Positions 1 to 12,432 of a stretch of DNA of 64,000 nucleotides are shown piece by piece (position 1 is the stretch's first letter; each line of letters starts with the position of its first letter). The position numbers and the translations under genes were made by a program. Origin of the DNA: Globisporangium splendens (taxonomy: Eukaryota; Oomycota; Peronosporomycetes; Pythiales; Pythiaceae); contig VFIW01000018.1 of the NCBI GenBank assembly GCA_006386115.1, forward strand, positions 62,001-126,000. The letters are read 5' to 3'. Below the pieces are notes generated by a model. It was not told the origin of the DNA and ran no database searches. It was given only the letters and a program-made list of their open reading frames with translations.

Positions 1-40
1 CTTGTTGAAGCTTGTGATTTGACTGTGAAAGAAAGAGAAA

Positions 41-3000
41 ATGGAGAGGAGTGCTGCACGGGCAAGCGGATCGTTCTCGCGACGTCGGCGGTGGCGCGTG
101 GCGATGCCCTCATGGATGGATGTCGCATGCAGCGCTTACTGGATGTTGCTGTTGTGTGCCACTGCCACTCTCGCGAATGGCGAAGACCCCACGACGTTCG
201 TGATCGACGCGACGACCAAGCTCCAGGATGTGTTCCAGGTGTGTGTTCGTGCATTTGTTTTTTCTTTACGGAGGTGGCTTTCACGCCACATGTAGAGCCA
301 CTCATCACTCGGCAGCATGCTCTGCTTATTTTACATTGGTGTGCTCTTTGTTGCATACTGACGATGTTGTTCCTCTCCCCGCAGTGCTCCAGATTAATCC
401 CGATCGGCTATTACAATGAGTTTTACGTGACCTGCCAGCTTACGATCCCGCCAGCGCAGAATACGAGCAGCTGGGCGATGCTCAGTGTCCGTGATACCGT
501 ACTGGACGGCGCCGCGCTCGCTCCACTCGCAGGCGTGCATGTGGAGCTGCTGTTCGATCTGGATCCGACGCGCACCGCGATGTCGATCGCGAATGCAACG
601 ATCCAAGCAAGTGCAGTCGTGATCCACGCGTTAGATCTTACGCTTGACTCGGCATCAAGCATGAATGTCTCTGCTCGAGGCTTGAAGTTTGGTCCGGGTT
701 TCAACTCGCGATATGATATGGGGGGAAGCTATGGTGGGCTTGGTGGGGCCTCGTTGACACCACTCCACCAAAGCTGCGAACGCATCCGCCCGAACGAGTT
801 CTTCCGCAGCATTGGCGATGTGTCAGGGGACCTGTCGGACTTTCAGGGGTACGGCAGTGGCGGTGGCAATGACAAAGCGCGTGGAGGCGGTCGCATCGAA
901 GTGAATGTTGCGCACGATGCGATTCTCAACGGATCGGTGCTTGCGAATGGCGGGGCGGCTTGCACGGACTGCTCCGATAGCGCAGGAGCAGGTACGAGGA
1001 TCTAATGAAGTTGCTGCCATCTGTTGGTAGTTCTGGACTCTAACACTTTTGCAGGTGGGACGATTATTATCAAGGCTGGCGAGCGCATATATGGACAAGC
1101 TATTGTGCACGCAAATGGCGGAGAGCCTGCTGTTTTTGACGACGACCAAGGGCTACTTGGCGAAGGTGGTGGCGGTGGCGGAGGAGGTGGGAGGATAGTT
1201 TTCGAGTCTAAGCATGCCGAAGAGCTGGATCCGGCGCACGTTGAAGCGTTTGGCGGCGGACTTCCCGGCGAGCATAAGAACGATGTTATTAAATGGTGCC
1301 AGCTTGGAGGTGATGGAACGATTCTCAAGCTTCAGCACTCGGTACAAGACGGCTATACTGAAGTTCAGCCAGGCGACGATGATCCGCCGGCGACGCTTAT
1401 CAGTACATTAGTTGTGAAAGGCGGAAGACTGACGCATGAGGGCCCTGCGAAGAGGGTCCAGATCTACGGATGCACCCCGATATACTATCAATCTTCTAGC
1501 TGGCTTCCGTTTTTGCCGGATTCTCTCGCGCACATTTTTGTCAGTGGGGGTGCTACTCTGTGTACGAGCTACATCGAACTGAAGGTGAGTGGCAAAGAGA
1601 GCATACTGGTCTATACCAAGAGCGACGTTGTTCATGTTTTGCGCTGCGTTATTGTGTTTGCTCTAGCCAAGTGTTTGCGACGCCAAGAGCTCTTTTGTGG
1701 TAAGATCAAATGCTTGTGCATGGCGTTGACAGCAGCCTTTGATACTAACAACCGTGTGACTATTGCACAAACACAGCTTGATGCAGGATCTGAGCTAATT
1801 GGTCTGGAAGGGAACCGGTCGGTTCATATTGTCGCATCACAGTTTACTCTTCAGGTATCACCGTTTTGTCCTGTTTAACGTGGTCTTCAAAAAGCATACT
1901 CACGCGTATGTCCCTGCACTGAACAGGGGTTTGTTGGACCATCAACTCAGACAGATCGCGACCTCTTTATCCTCACGCTTGAGGGCACTGATGTGTCCAT
2001 CTCAAATGCTTTACTGATGGTGAGTCAACTCGATGTGCAAGCGTCGGGGAGCTTTCACGTCGACAAATACTCTGTCATCAAGTTTCGATGGGGTGTTCTC
2101 GCGCTGGCAGGCGGACCATCAGCATTTGAAGGTTTTCTCGAGCCTTTGACACCACCTGATTTGATCTTTGAAGACACGACGCCAGCTGTTCGACTCGAAA
2201 GCAAAAACAATGTGGATCTACGCCCACAGACCGCACAACTAGGCGCAATGCACATGCACGTGAAAGCAGGAGCAACTGCAGTTGTGGACATGCCATTCGA
2301 CACCCCGTTTTTGAGTTTGTCCGTCGTGGCAAAAAACGCGACCATTCTTCATGCGAACAGCGGATCCGTGCCAAAATGCGAACCAATTAAGTATCAAGTC
2401 GATGAGCTGACGTGCAAGACTCTCGCAGGTGCATCGCTCGATCACTCACCGTACGTAGTCAGTGTCTTTGCTTCTCAAGTGGCTGTTCTTGGAAATATCT
2501 CGGCGGGTGCGATCTTGTTATGCAGTGATGACACAGTCATTGTCCAAGGCACAATTTCTGCTGCCGCTCTTGGATGCAGCTCTGGCTTTGGGCTTGGCAA
2601 CAGTACAGTGAATGCCGGTGCAAGCGGCGGTGCTGGCCATGGTGGACGTGGCGGGAATGTCCAGCCTGGAAACACTGGCGGTGGCGCTTGGTACGACATT
2701 TCGGCTGACGTTTGGGAAACCTCAGTAGATCGAGTGGCGTTGCTTGCAGAAGCACTACCGAAATGGCCGACGTGGCCAGGAAGCGGAGCCGCGAGTGGAG
2801 ACACGCCGGATCAAATCGTTGGCGGCAACGGAGGTGGTGTCATCTACATTGGGTCGACGAAGCTCAATGTACTAAAAGGAGCAACGATCAGCGCTCGTGG
2901 TGGAAATGGGTTCAAGCGCGGCGGCGGCGGGTCTGGTGGCAGTGTGGTGATGCACATTTCTGCAATTTCAGGAAGCGGAGTCATTGATCTCGAAGGAGGC

Positions 3001-6000
3001 GAGGCAGTCAATCCATCCGGACATCGTTTACTTAGCGAAGTAAACACGAAGTCATCAGTATGGAACCAAGCAGAACCACCTCTCGCAGTATCTGATGAAC
3101 CGAGGCTTGGTGGTGGTGGCGGCGGTGGCATCGTCCGGATCGTTTATCGCCAAGTGAAGGATTTACCAAACAACGGTGAGCAGTTTGTGGAAGATGGCGG
3201 TAAGCTTTCTGTGCAGGGCGGGAAGAGCATAGGTGGTGAAAATGGCGCCAATGGAATCATGGTCGCATCCAACTGCGTGGCTGGTCGTGGTGACGTTTTC
3301 TGCTTGGAGTGTGCAGAAGGAAGTTACAGCCCAGGAAACTATTCACGATGCATTCCTTGTGAACCAGGGTCATGCTCCAGTCACACAGGAGCTCCGAGTT
3401 GTGACAAATGCACGTCTGGGATGTTTAATGGAGATTTTGGCAAGAAAGCGTGCGTCCCATGTCCAGTCGGTCACTTTTCAGCAGCAGAAGGAGCAAAAGT
3501 GTGCGCTCCATGCGGTCCCGGGCATTTTGCAGCTACTGCTGGAAGCGCGTCATGCGCACTCTGTCCCATCGGAACAATCTCGACCTCGACTGGAAGCATC
3601 AATTGCACTGTCTGTGATGTTGGCGAGACGACATTGAAGCTTGGGTCGACAAAGTGCTCGGCATGCCACGACAAGCCTGCGCATTCCCAGTTCAACGTCC
3701 GCGGCAATTGCACTTATGCCTGCGATAAAGGTCGGAACGGCTTGGATTGCTTGACTCCGTTCGAGCGTCTGGTGAAACCCATTGGAGGACCATTGGGATT
3801 TGTCATTTTGGTGTTCTCGCTGACCTTTGCACTTTTTGGTGCGTGGGGGTTCATTTCCTACCGTAGTTCCCAGTACAAGAAGCGACGATTTGCTGAGTAC
3901 AAGGCTCAAACGCTTCGCGACCAGCTCTCGTTGGCAAAACTGACGCGAAACTTGACGCCTCGACTCACCGATCAGGATTTGGATGCACACCTCGCACGTC
4001 TCCATTTCACCGGCGACAACCATTTCGAGAGCTCGTGGGTGCTGAATGCGTCGTTCCTCCCGATGGCAATGCGTGACATTGTGTACGAAGGCGCGTACTT
4101 GTCATTCACGTCCAGATGCAATGACATGCTGCGATGGGATACGCAGAACTGGGAGGCGTGGCTGTATCGGCTGTTATTTTGCAGTGTCCCGCCACTTGGC
4201 ACGCTTTTCAAGCGACGACGACAACTGAGGCGGGTCGAAAAGTTAGCGAAGTATGTCGAAGACCACGGCGCGAGCTTTTTCCGCGAAATGAATTTCCGCG
4301 TCCACGGTGCAAAGCTGAAAATCGGGTTCAGGTACATTTTTTTGTGTGCTTCTTCTTGCTGGGACACCTGATTGTACTCGTGTTTGGTGCTCATTCTGTG
4401 TTGATATTTTCTCTGTAGTCCGGATTTCTCGCTCGCGTACATTGATGTTCTGGTCCCGCCTGGGGTTTCTTCGTTGTCACTACTGGATGCGCGGCACACA
4501 GGGAGCTTGACCATCGTGGTGGCTGGCAGTGGTTCCTTTTTCCGACCTTATCACATTGACACGAACGACATTATTGTACGAGCAGTGCCGTCCCGTTTAG
4601 AGCTCCTCAAGCATGATTTCTGGATTAACTTTGTCGCTGACATCAACCAGAAGCTGCGCGTGATCCCTCAGCCCACGTCGCTCGTGCAACTCAGTGAAAG
4701 TGCGCACGCAGTCAACGACGTGCTTGAGTTTGTATCTGAGTTTAACAGACGCCACGAAAGCGACGGGTTCATGGTCCAATTTGGCTCCTTCTCAGTCGAG
4801 TCGGCGATTAATGCCGAATCGAACGAGAGCTGCTTTATGGCGTGGGAGACGACGAATGCGGAGGAAATGCTGCTGAACTATGGCCAAGAACCGTTCAAAT
4901 TCGCGTTTCAAGTAAAGAGAACATGGGAAGAAGAAGGCGCAGCGAGTGGGGACGCCAGCCGACATGTGGAGGACTTGGACGGCATCGAGTCCTCGCCAGC
5001 GTTTGAGTACGAAGGAGAGTCACTAAGACCATTGCTACGCGGCCAGAGTAGTCTGAAAAACGACGCAGCATCACTCGATCCTCGACCTGCCGAGTTCCGC
5101 TTTTCCCAGATCCGCATGGAAGCGCTGTTTGCGAATTCAGACTCGCTGTCGCCTCGAGACGGAGCAGCGGGAGCGACCCATACGCTGCTCTCGCCAACTT
5201 CCAAGAAACGAAGCAATGGAGCGCATTCTTCGTCAGCGAGAAACGCACTCGCTGCGCTGGTGTCTCGCAAGTCGATGGGGCGAATCCTTGCGTTGTTGCA
5301 GCCGTTGTCACCGCTTTTCCGTCTCTACAATGTGAACCCACCCAAGGCAAGTACGCGAGCGTGGTATCTGCCGATGACGCTGGTGTTGCTTCTGGTTCTT
5401 GACATTGCGCTCGCATTTTGGATCTTGATGGAGTACTACTGCATCCAAGTCGAGGATCCAACGTCCACTGACTCGGGGTGCTCACGGGTACGTAGCAAAG
5501 CTTGCATTATGCAAGCGTATGTTGTTGTGTGCATGGGTTCTGACATTACTTCTTTGTTTTGTCGTCCGTAGGCTGCGTTCTTGTCGGTGGTTTGGATCTT
5601 ACCCCTGGCCATTGCGGGTGCACCAGTGCTCGGACTCGTGTTTCTGTCCAAGAAGAGCGTTTTCTATGGGAAACTGGTACGAAAGTTGTTGCTTGAGCTT
5701 GTTGCCTGCTTGTTATCTACCAGAACGAGTCTGATGTGTGGCGTTTCGCTTTAACTCATGATCTAGTTTGCCGTGTGGAATGTCGGCGCGATCGTGAACG
5801 TGTTCGTGGCCTTTATCAGCGGCCTCATGTACATTTCGTTCATCCACGAAGGCGTCCTCGCAGTCATCGTCGCGCTGATCGTCGTGAAATACGCGGAAAA
5901 GGAGATCGTCATGCGGTGCATCGCGCAGTACGCGAGCGAGCGACCTCTGCGCGGATGGAGGGGCTTGTACACCACCAAGGACTGGTACGACTCCGCGTAC

Positions 6001-6027
6001 ACGCCCCTCGTGCACCAAGAAAGCTAG
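41..6027 (+). CDS. Glycine-rich, Cys-rich multi-pass membrane protein (plant/oomycete GCC2_GCC3-type)
   Basis: Eight exons join in frame with GT-AG introns: 41-238, 385-991, 1055-1584, 1777-1854, 1927-4331 (1951 is an alternative acceptor), 4419-5487, 5572-5676 and 5767-6027, giving about 1,750 residues. An N-terminal hydrophobic stretch near residues 27-46 (WMLLLCATATLA) looks like a signal peptide or anchor. A long extracellular part has many Gly-rich runs (GGGGGG, GGRGG). A Cys-rich block follows near residues 930-1075, with repeats of the type CxPCPxGxF resembling ephrin-receptor/GCC2_GCC3 modules. A transmembrane helix lies near residue 1095, then a cytoplasmic region, then about four C-terminal helices. 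This order matches the large plant glycine-rich membrane proteins of the Arabidopsis AT5G11700 type, recalled from family knowledge. The molecular role is unknown; a cell-surface or wall function is inference. The ATG at 41 is close to the window edge, so an upstream exon cannot be excluded. Confidence 0.8.
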
Positions 6028-7490
6028 GTGGACACCACAAGGATAGAGAACAACATGCAAACAGTCAGGCAACAAGAAGGAGCACAAGTTGGGCAAGTAT
6101 GTCGTGAAGTATCAGGTAACGTTTATGACGCAGATTCTTTTGCTCTCAGTATGCCAGAGCGGGCAACACGCACGAGAGTTCACAGCATTTGCGCGAAAAC
6201 TGCATTCAATGCATGCAAAGCGTATTCGTCCAACATTATATTGACAGCACGAGACTTTGCATGACACATCAAGCGTCGCTGAGCCTGAACGACGGACGTG
6301 GGTGCCACTCCCGATCGCATGCGGCCGTTGAAGAACACGGTCGTGCGTTCGTGTCTGGGGCCGCCGACCAACTGGCTTCGCGACTCGCACGCATGAACCA
6401 CAGCCCAGCTTTGTCCAAATGATCCGTCGACCGATTCGAGGCAAGTTCAACCCTTGCATCTTTACAACGCGTCGTCCAAACGCGAGCAAGCCCCTTCACT
6501 AAGTCGACATTAGTCGATTTAAGTGGCAGTTGATGGCATCATTCTGCACTTCTAAAAAAGGAACAATTAGGGTTCACCAAGACAAGAATGTTCCTGCGCG
6601 AGATCATGTCGCGCACTGTTGCGTTTCGTTGCTTGCAGAAGGGTGCAATGGACAAGGATACCGACTGCGCCATTTTTTCCCTCTCGGTTCATTTAATGCG
6701 ACTCCACACCTCTTTTCCCTCTCCAGTACGCGTAAATAACTAACTTTTCAGACATCCAACAAGCACATCCATTATTTCAAAGAGCCCTGGAAAGATCCCC
6801 CTTCTACCCACACAAACTGGCGTCTGCTGTGGCGCAAGTAGCGGCTGTTGACGCTCTTTGTTATTTTTAACATTTCTGGAACGATCCTGCCACTAAGTTG
6901 CAGGCTTCCAAAAGGGACCCTTTCGTGCAAGCAAGCAACTGGATCGCTTGGCTGTGTGTAATGCAGAGAGAAATAGATTCACGCCGCGCAATAGACGCCG
7001 TATCCGAGTCTCTCATGTCGACATGAACAGCGCTTGTGGAGAACATTTTTCACCAATTCCCAGATGGAGGAACAAAGCCCAGACTCGCCACACGAGATTC
7101 AATTGCTTGCGTTTGTCGAGCAAAAAAACACAGATCACTTTTTGCTCAAACAGTGCTCTCTGTCACATTTTATCACACTGTATAGCAACTGTTCCATAAT
7201 CTTGATGCTAATGCTAAACACAGAAAACATCTTCATCAAGAGGTGAGCTATTTATTCCAGGTATTGAGACTGTCCAATGCCTGGGTTGATCTGGTGACAG
7301 TAAGTGGCATGCGTCACCCCTAAGTCGACAACTGTCTCAAAACTGTTGTGGATCGGCGTCATAGCCGGGCGGCGGACCAAATCCAGCATTCCGCAGTCAG
7401 AACGCGAGGCGACGATAAATAAGAATGGCTCCTTGTCACGTGCGATGACTCTCTCTGTGTCTCTCTGGTTCAGTTCAGCTCCATCCTTCC
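6028..7490. other. Gene-free stretch
   Basis: Only short overlapping open frames occur here, none with a recognisable domain. The stretch separates the glycine-rich membrane protein from the kinase and probably holds 3' flanking DNA plus the kinase promoter. No RNA gene or repeat was recognised. Confidence 0.5.
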
Positions 7491-7499
7491 GCTCATTCC
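7491..7499 (+). promoter_or_regulatory. Oomycete-type initiator GCTCATTCC upstream of the kinase
   Basis: GCTCATTCC matches the core of the published oomycete initiator consensus (GCTCATTYYNCAWTTT). It lies about 180 bp upstream of the kinase ATG. The downstream half (TGCTTTC) only loosely fits. No transcript evidence is available here. Confidence 0.4.
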
Positions 7500-7671
7500 T
7501 GCTTTCGTGCGCGAACCGCAACAGCAAACACCTCAGCCGCGCTCTCTCGTCCTCGAGCAACTGACCGTCGCTGCTCGAACCTCCGGCGCCATTTTCGTCA
7601 AGCGCCCGCCGCGTTCATTTGCTGAACAAGCGAACACACCAAACCCAAGCACAAACATACAACACCAACGC

Positions 7672-8853
7672 ATGAGTATGCTGCGCTTTGGAGTCTCCGC
7701 TGTGGAGGCGAAAATCGCGTCCAAGGTCGTGCATTTGCAGCACCGCAGTGCACGCTACACGCGCGTGCTCGCCAGTCCCCAGCTCTCTCGAGGTGCGACC
7801 GATGCGCACCATCAGCATGCCGTACTCGCGGCCAAGATGCGCACGACGACCAGCATGGGCGTTGCCGTCGTCGGCGCGACTGCGGCGGCAGCGCTCGGCG
7901 TCGGCCTGGATTTGTCAGGCCATGAAGCGCACTCCCGCGCAGCGATCGAGCCTCAGCACAAGAAGAAATGGCACCTCTTTGACCAAATCGGGTCGGGTGC
8001 GTTCGGCACCGTGCGCATCGGCATGCACGAAGAATCGGGCGAAGTGGCCGCGATCAAGATTGTCGAGCCTGATAAACGCAACTACCTTGCGCTCGAGCGC
8101 GAGATCTCAGCGCTCAAGCTCGTCAAGGCGCTCGGCGGTCACAGCAACATCATCGACTTGAAGGACGTGTACGTCGATGGCCGCAAGGTGTGCCTCGTGA
8201 CCGAGTTGGCACGTGGAGGTGAGCTCTTTGACCACATTGTCGCATTCGGTGCGTTCACGGAAGACCGTGCGAGCGCATTCGCACGAGAGATCGGCGGCGC
8301 GTTAGGCTTTCTGCACCGTCACGGCATCGTGCACAAGGATATCAAGCCTGAGAACATTTTGATGAGCTCTCGGGACCAGACCAATCCATCGAACTTCGTC
8401 AAGCTCGCTGATTTCGGAAGCGCCGGACCCGCGAGTATGGATAACAAGCTCGACGATGTCGGCACGTCTGCCTATTTGCCTCCAGAGCTTCTGCAATCCG
8501 GCATTTGCACGACAGCGTGTGATATGTGGGCTCTAGGCTGCGTGCTGTACATCGTGCTGAGTGGCTCCCACCCATTTGACCTCGATGGCACGGCCACGGA
8601 CGAAGAAGTGGAGGAGCGCATCAAGAACTCGCCCGTGACGTTTGACTTCGCCGCGTGGGACAACGTCTCGTCCGATGCAAAGGATCTGATCTCGAAGCTG
8701 TTGACCAAGGACCCGGGCCAGCGTCTCACGGCGGACCAGCTTCTCTTGCACCCATGGATCGTGTCTCGCGGCCCAAAGAGCGCGCATGTCCCGATGCAAA
8801 TGCCGCCGTCCATTTTGAGCAACAACACCATCCACCCTGTGGCTGTGCAGTGA
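7672..8853 (+). CDS. Ser/Thr protein kinase with basic leader and hydrophobic N-terminal segment
   Basis: Intronless, 393 residues from the ATG at 7672; the frame is open further upstream but has no other ATG there. Kinase motifs are in order: Gly-rich loop GSGAFG (residues 107-112), catalytic Lys in AAIK (about 129), catalytic loop HKDIKPEN (221-228), DFG (247-249) and a SAYLPPE activation-segment end. The fold and C-lobe (DMWALGCVLY, HPWI) resemble the CAMK group. The catalytic loop reads HKD rather than HRD; the Asp is kept, so activity is expected. Residues 1-60 are basic and Asp/Glu-poor, followed by an Ala/Gly-rich hydrophobic segment (62-81). This suggests mitochondrial targeting or membrane anchoring. 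Substrates are unknown. Confidence 0.85.
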   Translation: MSMLRFGVSAVEAKIASKVVHLQHRSARYTRVLASPQLSRGATDAHHQHAVLAAKMRTTTSMGVAVVGATAAAALGVGLDLSGHEAHSRAAIEPQHKKKWHLFDQIGSGAFGTVRIGMHEESGEVAAIKIVEPDKRNYLALEREISALKLVKALGGHSNIIDLKDVYVDGRKVCLVTELARGGELFDHIVAFGAFTEDRASAFAREIGGALGFLHRHGIVHKDIKPENILMSSRDQTNPSNFVKLADFGSAGPASMDNKLDDVGTSAYLPPELLQSGICTTACDMWALGCVLYIVLSGSHPFDLDGTATDEEVEERIKNSPVTFDFAAWDNVSSDAKDLISKLLTKDPGQRLTADQLLLHPWIVSRGPKSAHVPMQMPPSILSNNTIHPVAVQ

Positions 8854-9768
8854 GAAGGCACGACCCCTTTGGAAGGACACCCTCAAGCAAACCATCCCCA
8901 TGTGAACTAGAACAAAAGAAACAATCGACATTATGTATGCGAAGACTATTTAATAAACAGAGAGCTGTGCCATTACTCGGCAATGATCCTTGCATGTCCA
9001 CAAAGTGATACGAATAGTCACAAACACGGCGCAATTCAGGTAGAAATAAATAGACGCGATACACGTGACTCACAGTGAGAGATTGGCTTTCAAGAGCGTG
9101 CTCTTATTACATTCATCAATCGTATGAGAGCTCACTTATATGCCTAACATGGTCCATGCAGTTGCTTGTTGCTAAGATAAGAGATATGTACGAAGCAAAA
9201 CCAGGGCGAGTAAGCAGATGGAGACGCGCTGCGTAAAGCCCAACTATAAGCTCCGTTGGAGTTTCGTATCGCATTATTCAATGACCTCCCTACACACCGG
9301 TGGATTCATAGGGTGGAGATACCAAATGCTACATTCACATACACACATACAGCAGTCACTGAATTGCCGTGCCAAGCAAATGCTCGTCTCTCCAAGGCGA
9401 CGGCCAAGGCGACGGCCAAGGCGATGGCCAAGGCGACGGAATGCCAACTGACCCTTCCACAAAGCCCATTAGAGCTGCTCACCAGTGAAACGAGTCGTTG
9501 TGTTTGATTCAGTCTTCCATGTGGCCCACATCATGTAAACGGTGACGCAACTGTGGCAGTAGCATAGTTCACCACCGACTACGCCACATCCGGATCACAT
9601 TAGAGAGGGTGTGTTTAAAACACCTGCTGGGGTTGAGTGGTGGCCAGTCATTCCGAGCAGCTCCGTAATGTCGCCTGTGTGTATGGATGGAACCAGCTCG
9701 GGTGCTGGCGCGTGCCGCAATGCTGAGCGCAAAGCATTTTGACATTTCCCTGTTAAAGTTCCGTCAAT
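8854..9768. other. Gene-free stretch between kinase and uL2
   Basis: No supported coding frame. It contains a small tandem repeat (listed separately) and, at 9647-9653, TCATTCC, which resembles an oomycete initiator core about 115 bp upstream of the uL2 start. Confidence 0.45.
9392..9439 (+). repeat. Four tandem copies of a 12-bp unit
   Basis: The unit CCAAGGCGACGG is repeated four times, the third copy having GATGG instead of GACGG. It is intergenic. A 12-bp unit would keep a reading frame open (Lys-Ala-Thr-Ala), which explains small spurious open frames here. Confidence 0.85.
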
Positions 9769-10924
9769 ATGGGTCGTGTTATTCGTGGACAGCGTAAGGG
9801 TGCCGGCAGCATTTTCAAGTCGCACACCGCCAAGCGTCAGGGTGCTGCCGCCTTCCGTTCGCTCGACTACGTCGAACGTCACGGCTACATCAAGGGCGTT
9901 GTGAAAGAGATCATCCACGACTCGGGCCGTGGTGCTCCTCTCGCGCGCGTCACCTACCGTGACCCATACCGCTACAAGCTGAACCATGAACTGCTGATCG
10001 CGGCTGAAGGCATGTACACCGGCCAGTTCATCTACTCGGGTGCCAAGGCCGCCATGACCGTCGGTAACATCTTGCCACTCTCGGCCCTCCCAGAAGGTAC
10101 CATTGTGTGCAACGTGGAAGCCCGCATCGGTGACCGTGGTTCGTTCGCGCGTGCCTCGGGTGACTACGCCGTCATCGTGACCCACGATGAAGACAAGGGT
10201 CGCACCAAGTTGCGTCTCCCTTCGGGCTCCAAGAAGACCGTGCCATCTGCGTAAGTTTTTCCGTCTTTTTGCTCATGCATTCCGAAAAAAGAGAGAGAAA
10301 AAGACGCCAAGCGGTCCTCGGATCGTCTTGAGAGCACTGCAGCCTCGTTCACGGTGTGAGAAGTGTTCTCCCGAACACACACGAGGTGTGCGGAACGGCG
10401 CCGCGAGGTGTTTCCGTTCACGTGCTGCTTTTTTTCCCGCCCATGTTGCGGTGAGTAAGTAACTTTCCCGCCACTGCGGTGTGTAAGTGTACTGTGGTCT
10501 CACTGGTGCTTATTTGGCGTCATGGAGGGAGAAATGTGTCTAATCTTTGATCATTTCCCTTGGGAAACAAAGACGCTCATGGATGCATATGTGCTAACGC
10601 TGTTGTCGCTCTCTCTTTTTATTTTTTTCTCACAGGTGCCGTGCCATGATCGGTGTCGTCGCTGGTGGTGGCCGTACCGACAAGCCAATCCTGAAGGCTG
10701 GCCGTGCGTTCCACAAGTACCGCGTCAAGCGTAACGAGTGGCCACACGTGCGTGGTGTTGCCATGAACCCAGTGGAGCACCCTCACGGTGGTGGTAACCA
10801 CCAGCACATTGGTCACCCATCGACCGTGCGTCGTGATGCCCCAGCTGGTAAGAAGGTCGGTCTTATCGCCGCCCGCCGTACCGGTCGTCTGCGTGGTATC
10901 AAGAAGGTCGAGAAGGACAACTAA
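9769..10924 (+). CDS. RPL8: 60S ribosomal protein L8 (uL2)
   Basis: Two exons, 9769-10250 and 10636-10924, join in phase 2 to give 256 residues, the normal length for eukaryotic cytosolic uL2. The protein starts [16 protein letters not shown] and ends with the highly conserved [12 protein letters not shown] and RRTGRLRG segments. uL2 is a core 60S protein at the subunit interface near the peptidyl-transferase centre; the [12 protein letters not shown] loop holds the essential histidine. The 385-bp intron is unusually long for this window, and long introns are common in ribosomal protein genes. Codon use is strongly biased to C/G-ending codons, as expected for high expression. Confidence 0.97.
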
Positions 10925-11385
10925 GTGTGTCCTTTTTAGCATCTTCGCACACATTCTTTTTAATGGTGAACGGGACTGTCAAACAATACACAACCATTTA
11001 AAACACAATCGCCTCTGTCTTGTTTCGTTTATTCTGTTTGCTCATGGTTTTGGAGTTCCCATCTGCGTACTATCAGAGCACCGCCTTTGCACTCGTAGTG
11101 GTCTAGCTGAAGACGCAATTGCTGTCCAAATGGAGCTGCAGACTCGGCAAGCTCAGATGAAACCAAAAGTGCTATGCTCGTGTGCTTTCGAGGAATACAT
11201 ACAGGTCGTTAAGGGCATCAGGATGCACCCAACGCGACAGCAAGCAATTCGTTTTCCGTTGTGCAAACGATCAAGCAGCAGCGAAGTGCTGAAAGACGAC
11301 TTGAAAGCACGCATTTACAGTTTTATCTTCAAGGCGCGGACGGTCAGGCGACCTACCACATGAACTGACCTGAAACATGGCGTGT
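10925..11385. other. Intergenic, convergent gene ends
   Basis: 3' flanks of uL2 (+) and the LENG1-like gene (-). No coding or RNA feature was recognised. Confidence 0.5.
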
Positions 11386-12304
11386 TCAAGTGTACCCCTT
11401 CATCAATTGCTCGGCTCGCCGCTGCTCCCGTTGCTCGCGCTCTTCTCGCTCGCGTCGTAATTGCGCCACCAGATCCTCTTTCCGACTTGACTTTTTGTGC
11501 TTCGATGATGACGACAATTTGCGCTTCTTCTCTTTTTCCTTCTTGTGCGATTTCCCCAGTTTAATATCGTCTGTTGTGGCAGTGCGTGCTAGAACCTTGG
11601 TCGAGTACTCACTCTTGTACACACGCTCCGTCCGCTCTTCCGCGTCTCTAGACCGCTTCGCTGGTGGCGCGTCGGGCATGTACTCGTCCATATCATCACA
11701 AGACGGTCGACGAGGACGCATGTGCTGTAATGGGTCCTCCATCTCCAAAGCTCTAAGACACACAAAGATCAGACACCAGTGCATCAATAAGGAACATGGC
11801 GGACGCAATCAACGATGACTCACAGTACCTTTTCCGCTTCTGTGATTTCCTATCGCTCGGCGCTCTTTTGCTATTCCATTCCTCATCCTTGGCATCTTCC
11901 CTTTCGTTTGCAGGCGCCTTCGCGTACCATGGCAAATAGCCCTGAGCGGCCAACGTGTCTTGCGCTGCGCCATTCTGTGGATGCCGACGATGCTTTCCAT
12001 GACGATGCGGCGCGGCATCTCCTTTAACATCTCCGGCAATAATCGCGAGCTGCTCTTCTTCCTGTTTGAAAAAATTGATGTGCTCTGATGGAGCGCTTTC
12101 TGTCGTTCCTTCTTTGGTCGCGTCTTCTGCTCGCTGTGTGAGCGTTTGCGCACGTCGCTCTTGCTCGATCTTTCGCTGCTGTTCTCGCAGCGTCTGCTGT
12201 TTTTCCTCGTGCTCTCGCTCGTCGCGGCGCACGCGCTCGATGTTCTCGCGGCGCCACACATGCCACTTCTTGTGTCCAAGAATGCGCAGACCCCCGCCGC
12301 CCAT
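11386..12304 (-). CDS. LENG1-like protein with CIR N-terminal domain
   Basis: Two exons on the minus strand, 12304-11829 and 11752-11386, join in phase 2 across a 76-bp GT-AG intron to give 280 residues. The first ~30 residues (GGLRILGHKKWHVWRREN) match the Cir_N domain of the CBF1-interacting corepressor / leukocyte receptor cluster member 1 family. The middle is a basic-acidic coiled coil (RRDEREHEEKQQTLREQQ). The short motif GYLPWY recurs in LENG1 proteins. The tail is Lys/Ser-rich and ends in a charged helix. Length agrees with animal LENG1 (about 260). The family is nuclear and associated with splicing; the exact role is not known. Confidence 0.85.
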
Positions 12305-12432
12305 TATCGTCTTAATGTGCCTCTTTCTCGAAGGTTACAATGGAAATGGGTTACTCGTTGTAACCCTTTTTCTGTTGACAGAAGTGGTTACGGAATAACT
12401 TTCTACATAACCACCAGAATTTGTATTGCACT

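Noticed and set aside
5736..6107. 123-codon Arg/His-rich frame near the end of the first gene
   Set aside because: Overlaps the last membrane-spanning exon in another frame; composition typical of a shadow frame.
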